From Conchocele bisecta (lineage: Eukaryota > Mollusca > Bivalvia > Lucinida > Thyasiridae), in NCBI GenBank assembly GCA_029237695.1, contig CM055265.1, positions 81,586,447 to 81,650,446 on the forward strand: 64,000 bases of DNA, written 5' to 3'. Below the pieces are notes generated by a model. It was not told the origin of the DNA and made no database searches. It saw nothing but the letters and a program-made list of their open reading frames with translations. The translations under genes and the position numbers were made by a program. Positions 46,868 to 58,000 of the stretch are shown one piece after another. The stretch's first letter is position 1. Every line of letters starts with the position of its first letter.

Positions 46868-48009
46868 ATATTATGTTCGGGCCCGTGAAAATTGCTCTCT
46901 AGCCCAGGCTCGAGGTCAAGGCGGCGGGACAAGGCGAGACATTTGATTCCGCGGAATTCTTGTTACTCAGCTATTTATATCTGAAACCTTTAATAAAAAA
47001 AATGAAACATTAAATCCATAGCAGTGAGCCATTTCAAAGATGATTCAATACAAGTAAATTGAAAAAGCTTGGCAAGCATTTATATCAATGTGGTCACGCA
47101 TCATTAATTACAGATTACAGATGCAATATTTAACCCTTACAATGCTGAATTTATTTTAATAAAATATGTTTATACCAATCAATTTTTGTCGTCTGCTGTT
47201 TATTTTCCATTTTTCTTATAAAAATATCGTTTGACAGCACTTTAGAATCATTTTAGAAACAACAGCAGTGACAATTTTTGTTTCCCGCTTTCTAAGGGTT
47301 AACTGTTGCTTTTATATCTTGCCTTATTTTTTCAATAAAAACATGGTTTGACAGCACGTTGTAAATTATTCTAAAGAGCTGTCAAAGCATGTTTTTTTAT
47401 GATAAAAATAGAAAATAAACAGCAGACGACAAAAAGTTAAGATAGCTGAATTAATTTTTGTCGTCGGCTGTTTATTTTTCTTATCAAAAACATTGTATGA
47501 CAGCACTTTAGAATCATTTTAGAAACAACAGCAGGTGACAATTTTTGTTTCCCGCATTCTAAGGGGTAATAAAGAAATTCTTATGTTTGCTTGAAAGTTT
47601 TGTGACCACCCATTTGATCTGTTTCAGATTGATTGAGGTAGACACTTTTCAGGATCTACATGTACAAAATATTCTGATTGAAAAGGAAAACTTTAGTGTG
47701 TGCTAAACCCAGATTAAAAAATAATATACATGTAAGGGGCTGTTACTAGAGAAATGAGGATTATGGCATTTGCAACCAGTGTAGCTCCTGATCAAATATC
47801 ACACACCTGTAGCATGGTACTAATGTATATTGCTTGTTAGAAACATGACAGGCGTTTCATTGATGGAATGGCGAACAGTGCAGATTCCGATCAGACTGTG
47901 GATGGACAGGCTGATTTGGATCTACACTGATCTCAAAACCCATAAGCCCCATTTCTCCAGCCACAGCCACATATGCTGTGGTAGAGGATTATAGGCATTT
48001 CTTTCCTCT
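46868..48009. repeat. Head of ACAAGAATTCCGCGG family, then palindromic MITE region
   Basis: 46938-46975 is the inverted ACAAGAATTCCGCGGAATC head. In 47186-47570, ATTTTTGTCGTC(T/G)GCTGTTTATT and TTTAGAATCATTTTAGAAAC occur twice directly (about 47186 and 47457) and once inverted (47405-47440), forming a MITE-like palindrome of about 250 bp plus a partial second copy. 47600-48000 shows only fragments of the 1-530-type repeat. Confidence 0.5.
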
Positions 48010-48440
48010 GTGATCGGTGTAGGCCTGATCAGTGAACGTGGGTGGTTGGTCGGGAGCATGCGACTGGTAATTCAACGATCAGGGTTCATCCTTACCAGAA
48101 TTCCGACTGGAGACCTGGTTTAGCCCTCATATACGTCTTTGATATTTTTTATGTGACAGTTGAATCTGGTTATACCCCTTATATGAGTATTATTATTATT
48201 CGTAATCCTATTTTAGGGGAGGGGCCAAGTGACTTTGGTGTGGTATGGATCTGGCACCAGGTCGGGTTATTCTCATTTCAGGGCTGAATATATTGTTTCT
48301 CGATGTAAATATTCTGTTCTGATTTTGGTATTTGCCCCCAATGCAGCAGGTTAAAATGGGATCGAAACCGTTTGCCTGGCCTTACATGACCTTAGCTGTT
48401 GATAGGCCGTTAAGCACCAATAAACACACAAACAAACTGA
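48010..48440. mobile_element. SINE-like repeat copy (inverted)
   Basis: The complement of the 21339-21720 copy. It has GATCAGGGTTCATCCTTACC, CTGGCACCAGGTC, GGGATCGAAACCG and TGATAGGCCGTTAAGCACC, ending in a weak AATAAACACACAAACAAAC tail that corresponds to the TTTG run. Confidence 0.55.
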
Positions 48441-48768
48441 TATACTCCTAAACAACTGGATTGAATATTGATATGTTAATTTTCCGACCACTTCACTGGT
48501 CGCAAAATGGTTTTCAGACTAGTCCATTTATGAAAAAGAGGTGTTTTTATTCTTAAAAAAATATGAAAATTACTTGCAAAAAAGTGCAGATCCTGATGAG
48601 ACGGCCCATCACTATCCGTATCCGATTCATCTGGATCTACACTTTCCAATCAGCACTATAGGGGTATGTAGTGTTGAAAGGGTTATCCAAATCACGTTAA
48701 GCTGTATTCTTTGTGTGAATGCGTCTAGACAATTAATGTACATGTATTCATCCACTCTGAGTTACAGA

Positions 48769-48776
48769 TATAAAAG
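48769..48776 (+). promoter_or_regulatory. TATA box of the beta-tubulin promoter
   Basis: TATAAAAG is 93 bp upstream of the tubulin ATG. A start site about 30 bp downstream would lie near 48800 (CCGTCAGTCAAC, an initiator-like TCAGT), giving a 5' UTR of about 60 bases. Confidence 0.6.
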
Positions 48777-48861
48777 TCAGTCGTGAGGCACCGACCGTCA
48801 GTCAACATATCGGCATTTTTTTTGAAAGCCACGCATTACAAGCGCCACTAGTTTCAACAAG

Positions 48862-48918
48862 ATGCGTGAAATCGTACATATGCAAGCTGGTCAGTGCGGA
48901 AACCAGATCGGTGCTAAG
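48862..48918 (+). CDS. Beta-tubulin, first coding exon
   Basis: The exon encodes MREIVHMQAGQCGNQIGAK and then hits a GTACGT splice donor. Beta-tubulin pairs with alpha-tubulin to build microtubules. The GQCGNQIG segment lies in the N-terminal nucleotide-binding fold, and the MREI tetrapeptide is the signal through which beta-tubulin mRNA level is autoregulated. The phase-0 intron after codon 19 is the conserved first-intron position of animal beta-tubulins. Its own TATA promoter sits just upstream. The next exon should begin with Phe-Trp-Glu; I cannot find it in the remaining 15 kb. Either intron 1 is very long or this is an orphan 5' fragment. Confidence 0.9.
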
Positions 48919-49966
48919 GTACGTACACATTTATTTTGTAGCCTTTAGTGTCGGTAATAATGTTTTTGCTTTATATTGGGCTTCTGATGAACAAATTATC
49001 ATTTAAATATAATTTTCAGTTTTCTTCATAATTCCAAAAGTTTCACACATTTTGAGCATTTCCATTGGCCGTGAGTTTCCACACCTGGCTGATAAATTCC
49101 GAAAAATATGTATTCCTGTATTATTTCTCACACAGTTCATAGTTAGATTCTTTAGAATTGTCTCATTGTGTAGACTAAGAGTCTAAAGTTCTTCAATTTC
49201 AGCCTGGCTCTGAGCAGTCTGTCAAAATTCCAGAAGTACACTCATTCAGCTTATAGTTTCACCCTACTTTCTAAACCAATCGCTGGCCAGTAATGAGTTA
49301 CCGGTACACGTATGTCACTTATTGCGAGATCTAACCTCAATAAGTTACATTATCACCAGATTTAATCATTAATTGTTCAACAAGAAATGGAAAATCAATA
49401 CTCGGATGGGAGATACACAGTAAAAATTGGCTGAACTATAAATATGTTATTGTTCACATATTGGACTTTTAAGGAACTAAATGCTGCGATCGCTAACGCT
49501 CCCTCACATTTAATTTCTTAAAAATCCAATATGTGAACACTATCGGGTGGGTAGAAAGGAAACAACCTGTGAGTAATATTGCGAATAACTAGGAGTCCTG
49601 TAACTTGTAAAACGCTTGTATAAGTTATTGTTTATGAAAGATTGAATGATTTAACTTATATAAGTAAAAAAAAAAAATATGAATGTGCATTGGGCTGAAA
49701 ATGCTCTCTAAAGATTTGACTACCCGTAAATTGAATTACCCGGATGGTAAATTACCATTCACATCTGTTTTGGGGAACAAACGTTTGTATTTTGAGGTAT
49801 TTTGGCCATACAAGTGTATTCTCACCCGTCACTTTGTAAGCGAATTAAATGAAAAAAAATTTTGTCTAAATCTGTACATGTACATACAATAATTTAAGCA
49901 TGAATTTCTCAATTGAAAATATGGCCAATTTCACCAATATGTATAACATAGCAAATATTCTAGAGC
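48919..49966 (+). other. Start of presumed tubulin intron 1
   Basis: It begins GTACGTACAC. No following tubulin exon, known repeat or convincing ORF was seen. A loose inverted repeat (ATGTTATTGTTCACATATTGG near 49443 and CCAATATGTGAACACTATC near 49528) is the only visible structure. Confidence 0.5.
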
Positions 49967-50418
49967 ATGACACGGCCGTCTGGACTTTTCATAAACTTTT
50001 CAACAATTTTCTTCTCCAGTAAGACACCGGGACTTTCATTGACCTGTTCGCCGATTTTCTTCTCCAGTAAGACACCGGGACTTTCATTGAACTGTTCGCA
50101 AATTTGCTTCTCCAGTAAGACCCCGGGACTTTCATTGAACTGTTCACCCATTTTCTTCTCCATTAAGACACCAGGACTTTCCTTGAACTGTTCGCCAATT
50201 TTCTTCTCCAGTAAGACACCGGGACTTTCATTGAACTGTTCGCCGATTTTCTTCTCCAGTAAGACACCGGGACTTTCATTGAACTGTTCGCTAATTTTCT
50301 TCTCCAGTAAGGCACCGGGACTTTTTTTTTTTTTTTCAGGTTTGAAAATATTTATTTTCCCCGTAATAGGTTTGTGGTGGGTCGGGGCCATCCCCCACAA
50401 ACCGTACATAATATACAT
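49967..50418 (-). repeat. 48-bp coding-like minisatellite
   Basis: Seven units at exact 48-bp spacing (for example AAGACACCGG at 50021 and 50069), 49990-50325. On the minus strand an ATG-to-stop ORF of 152 codons (49960-50418) reads through them as a 16-residue repeat, SPGVLLEKKIGEQFNE. The plus strand is also open over all units. Differences between units are mostly amino-acid-changing, so there is no sign of purifying selection. A short T-run (50322-50336) adjoins. It could be an intronic gene but is more likely a minisatellite whose period preserves frame. Confidence 0.6.
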
Positions 50419-50763
50419 GTAATAGTCGGATACAAATGCAAAATATACAATTACAGATATTCACCCTCTTTTGCTCTTGCAGTACTGGGTAGAAATCACT
50501 GTTCTATTAAGTCTTCATGGTTGAGTGGTACATAAAAAACTTGCGCATGTTATTAAAAAAGACAGTATAAATACTTATAATAAACCCGCAGATGACAATG
50601 TCACTTTCCAGCGCTGCAAGAGCCAAAGTTTGATTTAGCATAATATTATGTAATTGATTATAAATATGTTATCATTCATATTACCCATGATCCAACTGAA
50701 CCAGCCCCACTCTGTAAAAATGAAGTTCAATCCTACTGTGCATCTACATGTTTAAATCGTGTA

Positions 50764-51002
50764 TTAACCCTTTCAACACTACAGCCGTTTATATAGGTGT
50801 TTTTAAACAATGCAGATCCAGACGAGTCAGCTCATCAGGATCTGCAACCTTTGCAAGTAATTTTCATATTTGTTAAAAAAATAAAAAAATAATAATAATT
50901 ATAAATCGATTATTTGAAAAGTATTTTGTGTTGAATGGAATTGACCGAAAATTAACATATTATATATAATCCATTCCAGTTATTTGGGGCTGAAAGGGTT
51001 AA
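50764..51002. mobile_element. piggyBac-type MITE, TTAA duplication
   Basis: The body 50768-50998 (231 bp) starts CCCTTTCAACACTAC and ends GGGGCTGAAAGGG, inverted over about 10 bp, between TTAA at 50764-50767 and 50999-51002. CCCT termini with TTAA are typical of piggyBac. Its interior (GCAGATCCAGACGAGTC, TTTGCAAGTAATTTTCAT) is related to the repeat at 1-530 and 48480-48690. Confidence 0.7.
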
Positions 51003-51502
51003 ATGTTAAAGTTGTTGGTAACATTATGTATTGACAAGCCAGTGTACAATCTGTTCCGATCCCCACACTGGTTATAAAACAAAACGCGGCTGGCTCCGTC
51101 AGATCATGGTTTTTGCTTGAACCTGTAATACTCTGTGTATATTATATTCTTCTACTAGATTCATATTTATAATGTCTTTATTTCCCAAACCTATAATATG
51201 AGGTGGAATGGGGGTGGGGAAGGGGTTAAAAGAAAGGGAAAAAAAACGCACAAAAGCAGAGATTTATTTATAAATTTTTATTTAATATAATGAATTTATC
51301 ACACCACCACAGCCATTTTGGCTATGATAATGTAATAAATTCATTATAATAATTCTGCATACAAAAGAAAAAGAAAAAAAGTGTGATGCAGTTATCAATC
51401 AAGTAAAAGACGTGGAAGGTTGGTGGCTGGTTGATTATATTAAGGTATTTTTAAGTTGACATGCAATTCTATTTACTATTATCATTGTTTATTAGCTATT
51501 CA
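51003..51502 (-). mobile_element. Probable 3' UTR of the LINE
   Basis: It lies directly after the LINE ORF stop on the minus strand. It contains an inverted repeat, ATAATGAATTTATCACACC with GTAATAAATTCATTAT, around a TGGCTATGATA-type centre (51289-51346). The exact LINE end is not defined; no poly-A tail or target duplication was identified. Confidence 0.35.
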
Positions 51503-52013
51503 TCAAGGGTGTTGTGCATTCATGAATATAGTTTTGTAATTATTGTCCCATATTGCGTCAAATTTATCTAATGTATTGTTGTCGTGCGCAATTTGACGAT
51601 GAATTTTGTATGTTTCTGTCAGTCTTGATTTTAGTGCAGTGAAATATAAATTCTGTTTTATTGTTCTTGATCGGTATATATAGCATTTTATTTCCATAAA
51701 AAAATAATTTTGAATACTTCAGACGTTGTATTTTCGAAAAGCCCAAATAGGAAAGATTTTTCTGTTAGTTCTATTGTTATGTTATTATTTCTTAGCAATT
51801 CTGTCAAATTAATTAGCAATTTTTCTGTTTGGGGACACTGCCAAAAAATATGTCTAATGGTTTCTGTATCCGAGCTACATAGATTACATAAATTGTTATT
51901 AACAGCTCCTATCCTGTATAAGAAGGTATTTGTCACTAATATATTATGATTTATTCTAACTTGTAACCATCTTAACCTTGTACTTTTGGTAGTTCTAAAT
52001 GGTTCTTGGTATA
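51503..52013 (-). pseudogene. LINE (Tx1/L1-like) C-terminus with CCHC motif
   Basis: The C-terminal part of a non-LTR retrotransposon ORF2. TRLRWLQVRINHNIL and a zinc-knuckle-like CNLCSSDTETIRHIFWQC (C-x2-C-x8-H-x4-C) match the RVT zinc-binding tail of Tx1/L1-like elements. A frameshift at a T/A-run near 51697 separates the last 64 codons, which end at a stop at 51503. Its N-terminal continuation is at 53321, beyond a 1.3-kb insertion. Inactive. Confidence 0.85.
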
Positions 52014-53320
52014 TGACAGATTCCATTTAGGAGTATGGAATTAGGTCCAATTAGACAATTAATATTTTGTATAAAAAAAATGCAGGTTTTATTTAGTAAA
52101 TGACAAAATTGTGAGAATATAGTGTCAAAAAACTGAAAATAAAAATTCACGTTTTATTTGCTTTTAAATCAAATTTTAAATTTCAGGTTGCTAATGTCAT
52201 TCTTTGACGGAATATTTGACGGAAATTTTTATGTTCACAACTTCAAAAAGTTTGAAAATTAAAGAGATTACCTTTATTAAATTAATAACCAAATTATTAA
52301 AGTAACAAATTATTGAAAACTATATCAAAAGTAAGTATGATTTCTGCAAAGAACGTTTCAAATACAGGTTTCTGCAACTTTTTTTATGCAACAGAAATGT
52401 CCGTCACAAACATACGATCGCAACTAATTATTCCGTCAGAAAATGACGTTCATTCATGTGCATGGGTGTTTTTCAAAATAAACAGAAACTATCTAAGCGA
52501 TTACCTGTTGCCGACGAATCAAATGCATTTCTGACCTCAAATACAAAATATCAGTGTCACAAAATGACTGGAATCGATAGAACACAACCTCTTTTGAGAA
52601 CGTCATTAGTTGCGAACATAAAATAAAGTTGACAGACACGATTATACTTCAAAAAACCAACCTAAATATCTCAGTTTCTCACCCGCCCGTCATTTTTAAG
52701 CATTCGGTTTACTTCGGTTTTTACCGCAATGAACCAATCAGAATGAATCAACGGAAAGTAACCCTCTAAGACAGTGCGCGATAGGTCGAACATCACTAAA
52801 ACAAAATGACAGAAATTATGTTCGCACCTTATTTTTTTAGAATTTCGTACGAAAGTCGTATAAAAACTATTGATGGTGGCATTTTTTTAACAAGGACGAG
52901 TTGTTCCTATCTAACTAAGATAGCCTCATTAAACATTTGTGCTTACAAGCTTGAGTTTCTTCACATTTTGCAAACGTCACTCGATTGACAGATGCGCAGT
53001 ACGATACGTACCAAAAATGAAATCCGTAAAATTACTTTCATTAATCAAACTAAACAACAGAAGATGTTATTTTTTATTATTGAAAAGTATTTATATCAAT
53101 AATAAACTGTACTTGCCTAGGATGTTGGTCTTTGAATTGAAAAAATATACCAGGTAATTAACATGGTGTAAACGCCGGGACATCAATTCCGTCAAACTAA
53201 CGTCATTTTGTGCTATACATTTGCAGTTTTTTTTCCTCAAAATGTCAGATTAATGGAATTTAAAAAAAATTGACGGACAAAATGACGTTTTCACAAGTTT
53301 TAAATGGAATCTGTCATATA
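52010..53320. mobile_element. 1.3-kb TIR element inserted in the LINE, TATA target
   Basis: The body 52014-53316 has 16-bp perfect TIRs TGACAGATTCCATTTA. TATA flanks both sides (52010-52013, 53317-53320), and deleting one copy plus the element restores the LINE reading frame. The duplication is TATA (4 bp) or TA with longer TIRs. Small ORFs inside (52313-52534, 52806-52988, 52939-53157) have no motifs I know. Non-autonomous. Confidence 0.85.
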
Positions 53321-54056
53321 GATTTCCAATTGTTTGTACTAAATTTGTATATAGCATTCCATTTTTGTTTGCCGGTAGGTGTTTCTGTGTTTTTGTTTAG
53401 TATACTATACATGTCCTTAGACCCCTTGCATGATCTTAGAATTGTTCTCAAAGGTGCTGGTATAATAGGTTGTTCTAACTTTTGTGTTATTAATATTTGA
53501 TGTTTTTGGAATAGTGATTTCAATGAAGATGACAGACCGTGGTAATGAAGATAATTAATGTTTATGCCTGTATTCTGTTTAAACTGTTCCAATGTAAAAA
53601 TCTTATTGTCTCCATCTAACATGCATGATCTAATTCCTGAATCTATCCTTTTTCTATAAATTTTTGAAATAAATTGTTTGTGCCACCCATTTTGATGTTT
53701 GTGTTGCAAAAAAGGCTGATGGCTAATAAATTATCTTGGTTTGTTAAATCTGTTTTTGAGTTTAATTCTGTATATATGCTCTAAAAACATCTTTCCAAAA
53801 TGGATTATTGTTTACATACTTTTCTTCAATATATTTTGTTCCCATGGAAAATAATCGCCCAACATCAACATATTTGTTTGGTATATATCTATCCATTTGC
53901 CATTGTTCACTATTATCCTTCTAATCCAACTTAGTTTTAATGATTTAACAAATGCGGAAAGATTTATCATTCTTAGTCCTCCTTCTATATAGCTTTTTGT
54001 AACTACTGAACTTTTAATTCTTGCAGGGCCTAGCCATAAGAACTCACATAACATAC
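53321..54056 (-). pseudogene. LINE ORF2, post-thumb region
   Basis: The minus strand encodes, in shifting frames, FLWLGPARIKSSVV, EGGLRMINLSAFVKSLKLSW and, further on, a region ending NNWKSI. These are hallmarks of the segment following the RT thumb in Tx1/L1 ORF2. At least two frameshifts lie near 53710-53815. Its upstream continuation is 60877-60888 and then 63598, beyond transposon E4 and another insertion. Confidence 0.85.
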
Positions 54057-54305
54057 CAGTGCTTGACACTCGCCGAATCGGCATGGTAGCCCAAATCAAA
54101 ATATTTGGGCTAGTAAAATTTTTAGAATCCCATATTTCACTAGCCCAAATGAAAATTTGGTAGTCCAAGAAAAGTATGACTGAATTTCGTGAAATATACG
54201 ATTAGGGGCGTATCTACACTGGCAGAGATGAACGAGCGACACAAAATTAAATGTACAATTTAATATGTTTTATATTTATAATAGTCCATTTTCCTCCATA
54301 ACCAT

Positions 54306-54569
54306 TTATACATGATGTTCATCATCCCCCTCCTCATCACTGATAGTAATGTCCTCCTCCGTCTTCTCTTCCTCCTCCTCCACCTTGTTGTCAAATACAT
54401 GGCAAGCATACAGCGGTGGTCGCAGAGCCTTCAAACGCGTGAAAACACACACTCCACGACCAGCGGTGTACGATCCCCAAGAGAACGCAATAAACACTAC
54501 AAGAAAACGAAAAAGTAAAAATACAACAAAAGCCCCACAAGACACTACCCACAATAAGCCAACAAACAC
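54306..54569 (-). other. Hydrophobic/acidic reading frame shared by E2 and E4
   Basis: An open frame without an ATG (first codon GTG-like) encodes a hydrophobic stretch (GAFVVFLLFRFLVVFIAF), then an acidic tail (EEEEEKTEEDITISDEE). The same frame is open in E2 (13283-13612, +). It includes the dispersed 70-bp palindrome motif at 54400-54480, so conservation may reflect that repeat and not a protein. A captured acidic exon is possible. I do not call a gene. Confidence 0.3.
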
Positions 54570-54672
54570 ACTATAGTATTTTCATTCTAAAGAATTCTAG
54601 AAAATTACCCCCCCTATTCTGGCTTCGTAATTTAACGTGTTCCACTTATAATAAAAAAAAATAGACAACTTC

Positions 54673-54801
54673 TTACTTCGCCCATTTACCCTTCTTCTTC
54701 ACTGCCTTCGTCTTTCGCATCATGAAATCCCACTCAACTTTGGGAGCTGGCACAGCTTCAAGATCGATAGCCAAGTCGTCGACTTTCTCCTCGTCCGCCA
54801 T
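54673..54801 (-). CDS. 42-codon ORF carried by transposon E4
   Basis: A complete ATG-to-TAA ORF in good start context (ATAATGGCG). The product starts MADEEKVDDLAIDLEAVP, is acidic in its first half, and ends in a basic KTKAVKKKGKWAK tail that could act as a nuclear signal. Homologous transposon E2 keeps only the last eight codons and stop (11692-11718), after a deletion that removed the rest and the 5' region. I do not recognise the protein. It may be a captured host transcript fragment or an element-specific micro-protein. Confidence 0.35.
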   Translation of the reverse strand: MADEEKVDDLAIDLEAVPAPKVEWDFMMRKTKAVKKKGKWAK

Positions 54802-55018
54802 TATTATCGCGATGAACAAAGCCGAATGTTCCGAATTATACCTATTTCGCCAAAGTCGGTTCGTACATTTTCAAAATCGCGCTTGATAGTTTTGTCACTA
54901 TTTCGTTTATTAATTCCGTGAAAGAGTATTGATTCGTAGATAATTTGAAAGGTAATCAGTATTGCTATGCAGCTACATTCAATGCATTTCTGCGCTTAAT
55001 TAACTTGCGACAAGTTAT

Positions 55019-58000
55019 TGTATCCCCCGGCCTCCGTCGGGGGATACTATGGATTTGACAGCGCGCCGCATCCGCCGCAGACACTTCTTGTCCGGAGCAT
55101 AACTCGAACACCCTTTGGAATATTTTCATGAAACTTCACACATGCATAGACCACGACCCGAAGGTGTGTCGCGCACAAGAATGAGAACTCTTGCATAGCT
55201 AATTTTTTAGTTATCTCCCTTTTTTGTTTCTCGCACTGATTTCGTGTCCGGAGCATAACTCCACCACCCTTTGGAATATTTTCATGAAACTTCACACATG
55301 CATAGACCACGACCCGAAGGTGTGTCGCGCACAAGAATGACAACTCTTGCATAGCTAATTTTTTAGTTATCTCCCTTTTTTGTCTCGCGCACTGATTGAC
55401 CATAACTCGACCACCCTTTGGAATATTTTTATGAAACTTAACACATTCAATTAGACCACGAACCGAAGGTGTGTCGTGCACAAGAATGACAACTCTTGCA
55501 TAGCTAGTTTTTTAGTTATCTCCCTTTTTTGTTTTTGCGCACTGATTTCCTGTCCGGAGCATAACTCGACCACCCTTTGGAATATTTTCATGAAACTTCA
55601 CACATGCATAGACCACGACCCGGAGGTGTGTCGCGCAGATGACAACTCTTGCGTAGTTATTTTTTAGTTATCTCCCTTTTTTGTTTTACGCACTCTACAA
55701 ACTGGACAATAATGCATGAAGACCTGTTTTCTCGTCTGCTCTGTACACCTTTTCTCGTCTGCTCTGTAGAGAGAACAATAGAGACTGGGAGAACCATGTG
55801 CTAGCATGGGCTAGCATGTGCAAATGTCCAGTGCTTGACCACTGGTGACCACAGGTAATTTATACAGGTAAATTACTACATTGGATATTACATTTCCGTA
55901 AACTGTGTTGAAAATATTGTGGCATTATGTGGACATGTGCAGATATATGTAGATAAATATAGGACTATTAAAAAAAAATTCTGGGCTCCAGTAGCAAGCA
56001 TTATTATTTTTAAACTTTTTTTTTTTCCATTTTTTTTTTTTCATTTTTTTTTTTCAAATTATTTTTCCATTTTTAGCCAGGTTTTTTGAAAAAAAATCCA
56101 GGCTATTGGATTGGCGAAAGCCGGGCGGGCGGGCGGCGTCCACAATCAATGTTAAGTTTTCGTGTTTGAGTCCATTTCTTTGTTACTGTACCACCTAGGA
56201 CCACCAAACTTTCACAGCTTCATAATCAAGGGGTGCCCACCACATATCACTATCCAACATGTTACTTTTTTTTTAACTTCACCCATTTTTTCCGCGTAAT
56301 CGACTTAGCCATTTTCAAATGTTAAGTTTTTGCGTTTACAATGTTAAGTTTTTCGTGTTTAAGTCCATTTCTTTCGTACTGTACCACCTAGGACCACCAA
56401 ACTTTCACAGCTTCATAATCAAGGGGTACCCACCCACATATCACTATCCAACATGTTACTTTTTTTTTTTTTTAACTTCACCCCATTTTTTTTCCGCGCA
56501 GTCGACTTAGCCATTTTCAATGTTAAGTTTTCGCGTTTACAATGTTAAGTTTTCAGTGCGTAAGTCCATTTCTTGGTACTGTACCACCTAGGACCACCAA
56601 ACTTTCACAGCTTCATAACCAAGGGGTGCCTACCACATACAACTATCCAACATGTGACCATTTTTTTACCTTCACCTATTATTTCTACGTAATTGACTTA
56701 GCCATTTTCAACGTTAACTTTTTAACATACGTCTGGTTAGAGATTTTTGGTTAAACTTTTTCGTTATACTATATCTCTGCAACTGCTTCGCCCATTACCT
56801 TGAAACTTCACATGGGTGTTTATCATCATCCATATTTTCATTCTAACCCCCAACCGTGCGGCCCCTGTGCCCAATGTCAAGGTCAAATTACTTTGAATTT
56901 TTTTGTTAAAGTTTTTTCGTGTACTATATCTCTGCAACTGCTTCACCCAATACCTTGATACTTCACATGGGTGTTTATCATCATTGTCGCACCTGCTTGC
57001 GGAAAACGCGATCCTGTGCCCAATGTCTAGGTCAAATTACTTTTAATTTTTTTGTTAAAGTTTTTTCGTGTACTATATCTCTGCAACTGCTTCACCCAAT
57101 ACCTTCATACTTCACATGGGTGTTTATCATCATTGTCGCACCTGCTTGCGGAAAGCGCGATCCTGTGCCACAATACCTTGATACTTCACATGGGTGTTTA
57201 TCATCATTGTCGCACCTGCTTGCGGAAAGCGCGATCCTGTGCCCAATGTCAAGGTCAAATTACTTTGAATTTTTTTGTTAAAGTTTTTTCGTGTACTATA
57301 TCTCTGCAACTGCTTCACCCAATACCTTCATACTTCACATGGGTGCTTATCATCATTGTCGCACCTGCTTGCGGAAAGCGCGATCCTGTGCCCAATGTCA
57401 AGGTCAAATTGCTTTTAATTTTTTTGTTAAATTTTTTTCGTGTACTATATCTCTGCAACTGCTTCACCCAATACCTTGATACTTCACATGGGTGTTTATC
57501 ATCATTGTCGCACCTGCTTGCGGAAAGCGCGATCCTGTGCACCAATGTCAAGGTCAAATTACAAAGGTCAAATTACTTTTTTTGAATGTAGTATTCGTGT
57601 ACTATATCTCTGCAACTGCTCAATCACCCAAATACCTTGATACTTCACATGGGTGCTTATCATCATTGTCGCACCTGCTTTGCGAAAGCGCGATCCTGTT
57701 GCCCAATGTCAAGGTCAAATTACTTTGAATTTTTTTGTTAAAGTTTTTTACATGTACTATAATCTCTGCAACTGCTTCACCCAATACCTTGATACTTCAC
57801 ATGGGTGCTTTATCATCATTGTCGCACCTGTCTTGCGGAAAGCGCGATCTGTGTCAATGTCAAGTTCAAATTACTTTGAATTTTTTTGTTAAAGTTTTTT
57901 CGTGTACTATATCTCTGCAACTGCTTCACCCAATACCTTGATACTTCACATGGGTGCTTATCATCATTGTCGCACCTGCTTGCGGAAAGCGCGATCCTGT

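Noticed and set aside
57052..57585. 177-codon ORF and overlapping relatives
   Set aside because: By-product of the 150-bp array; frames shift between units through small indels.
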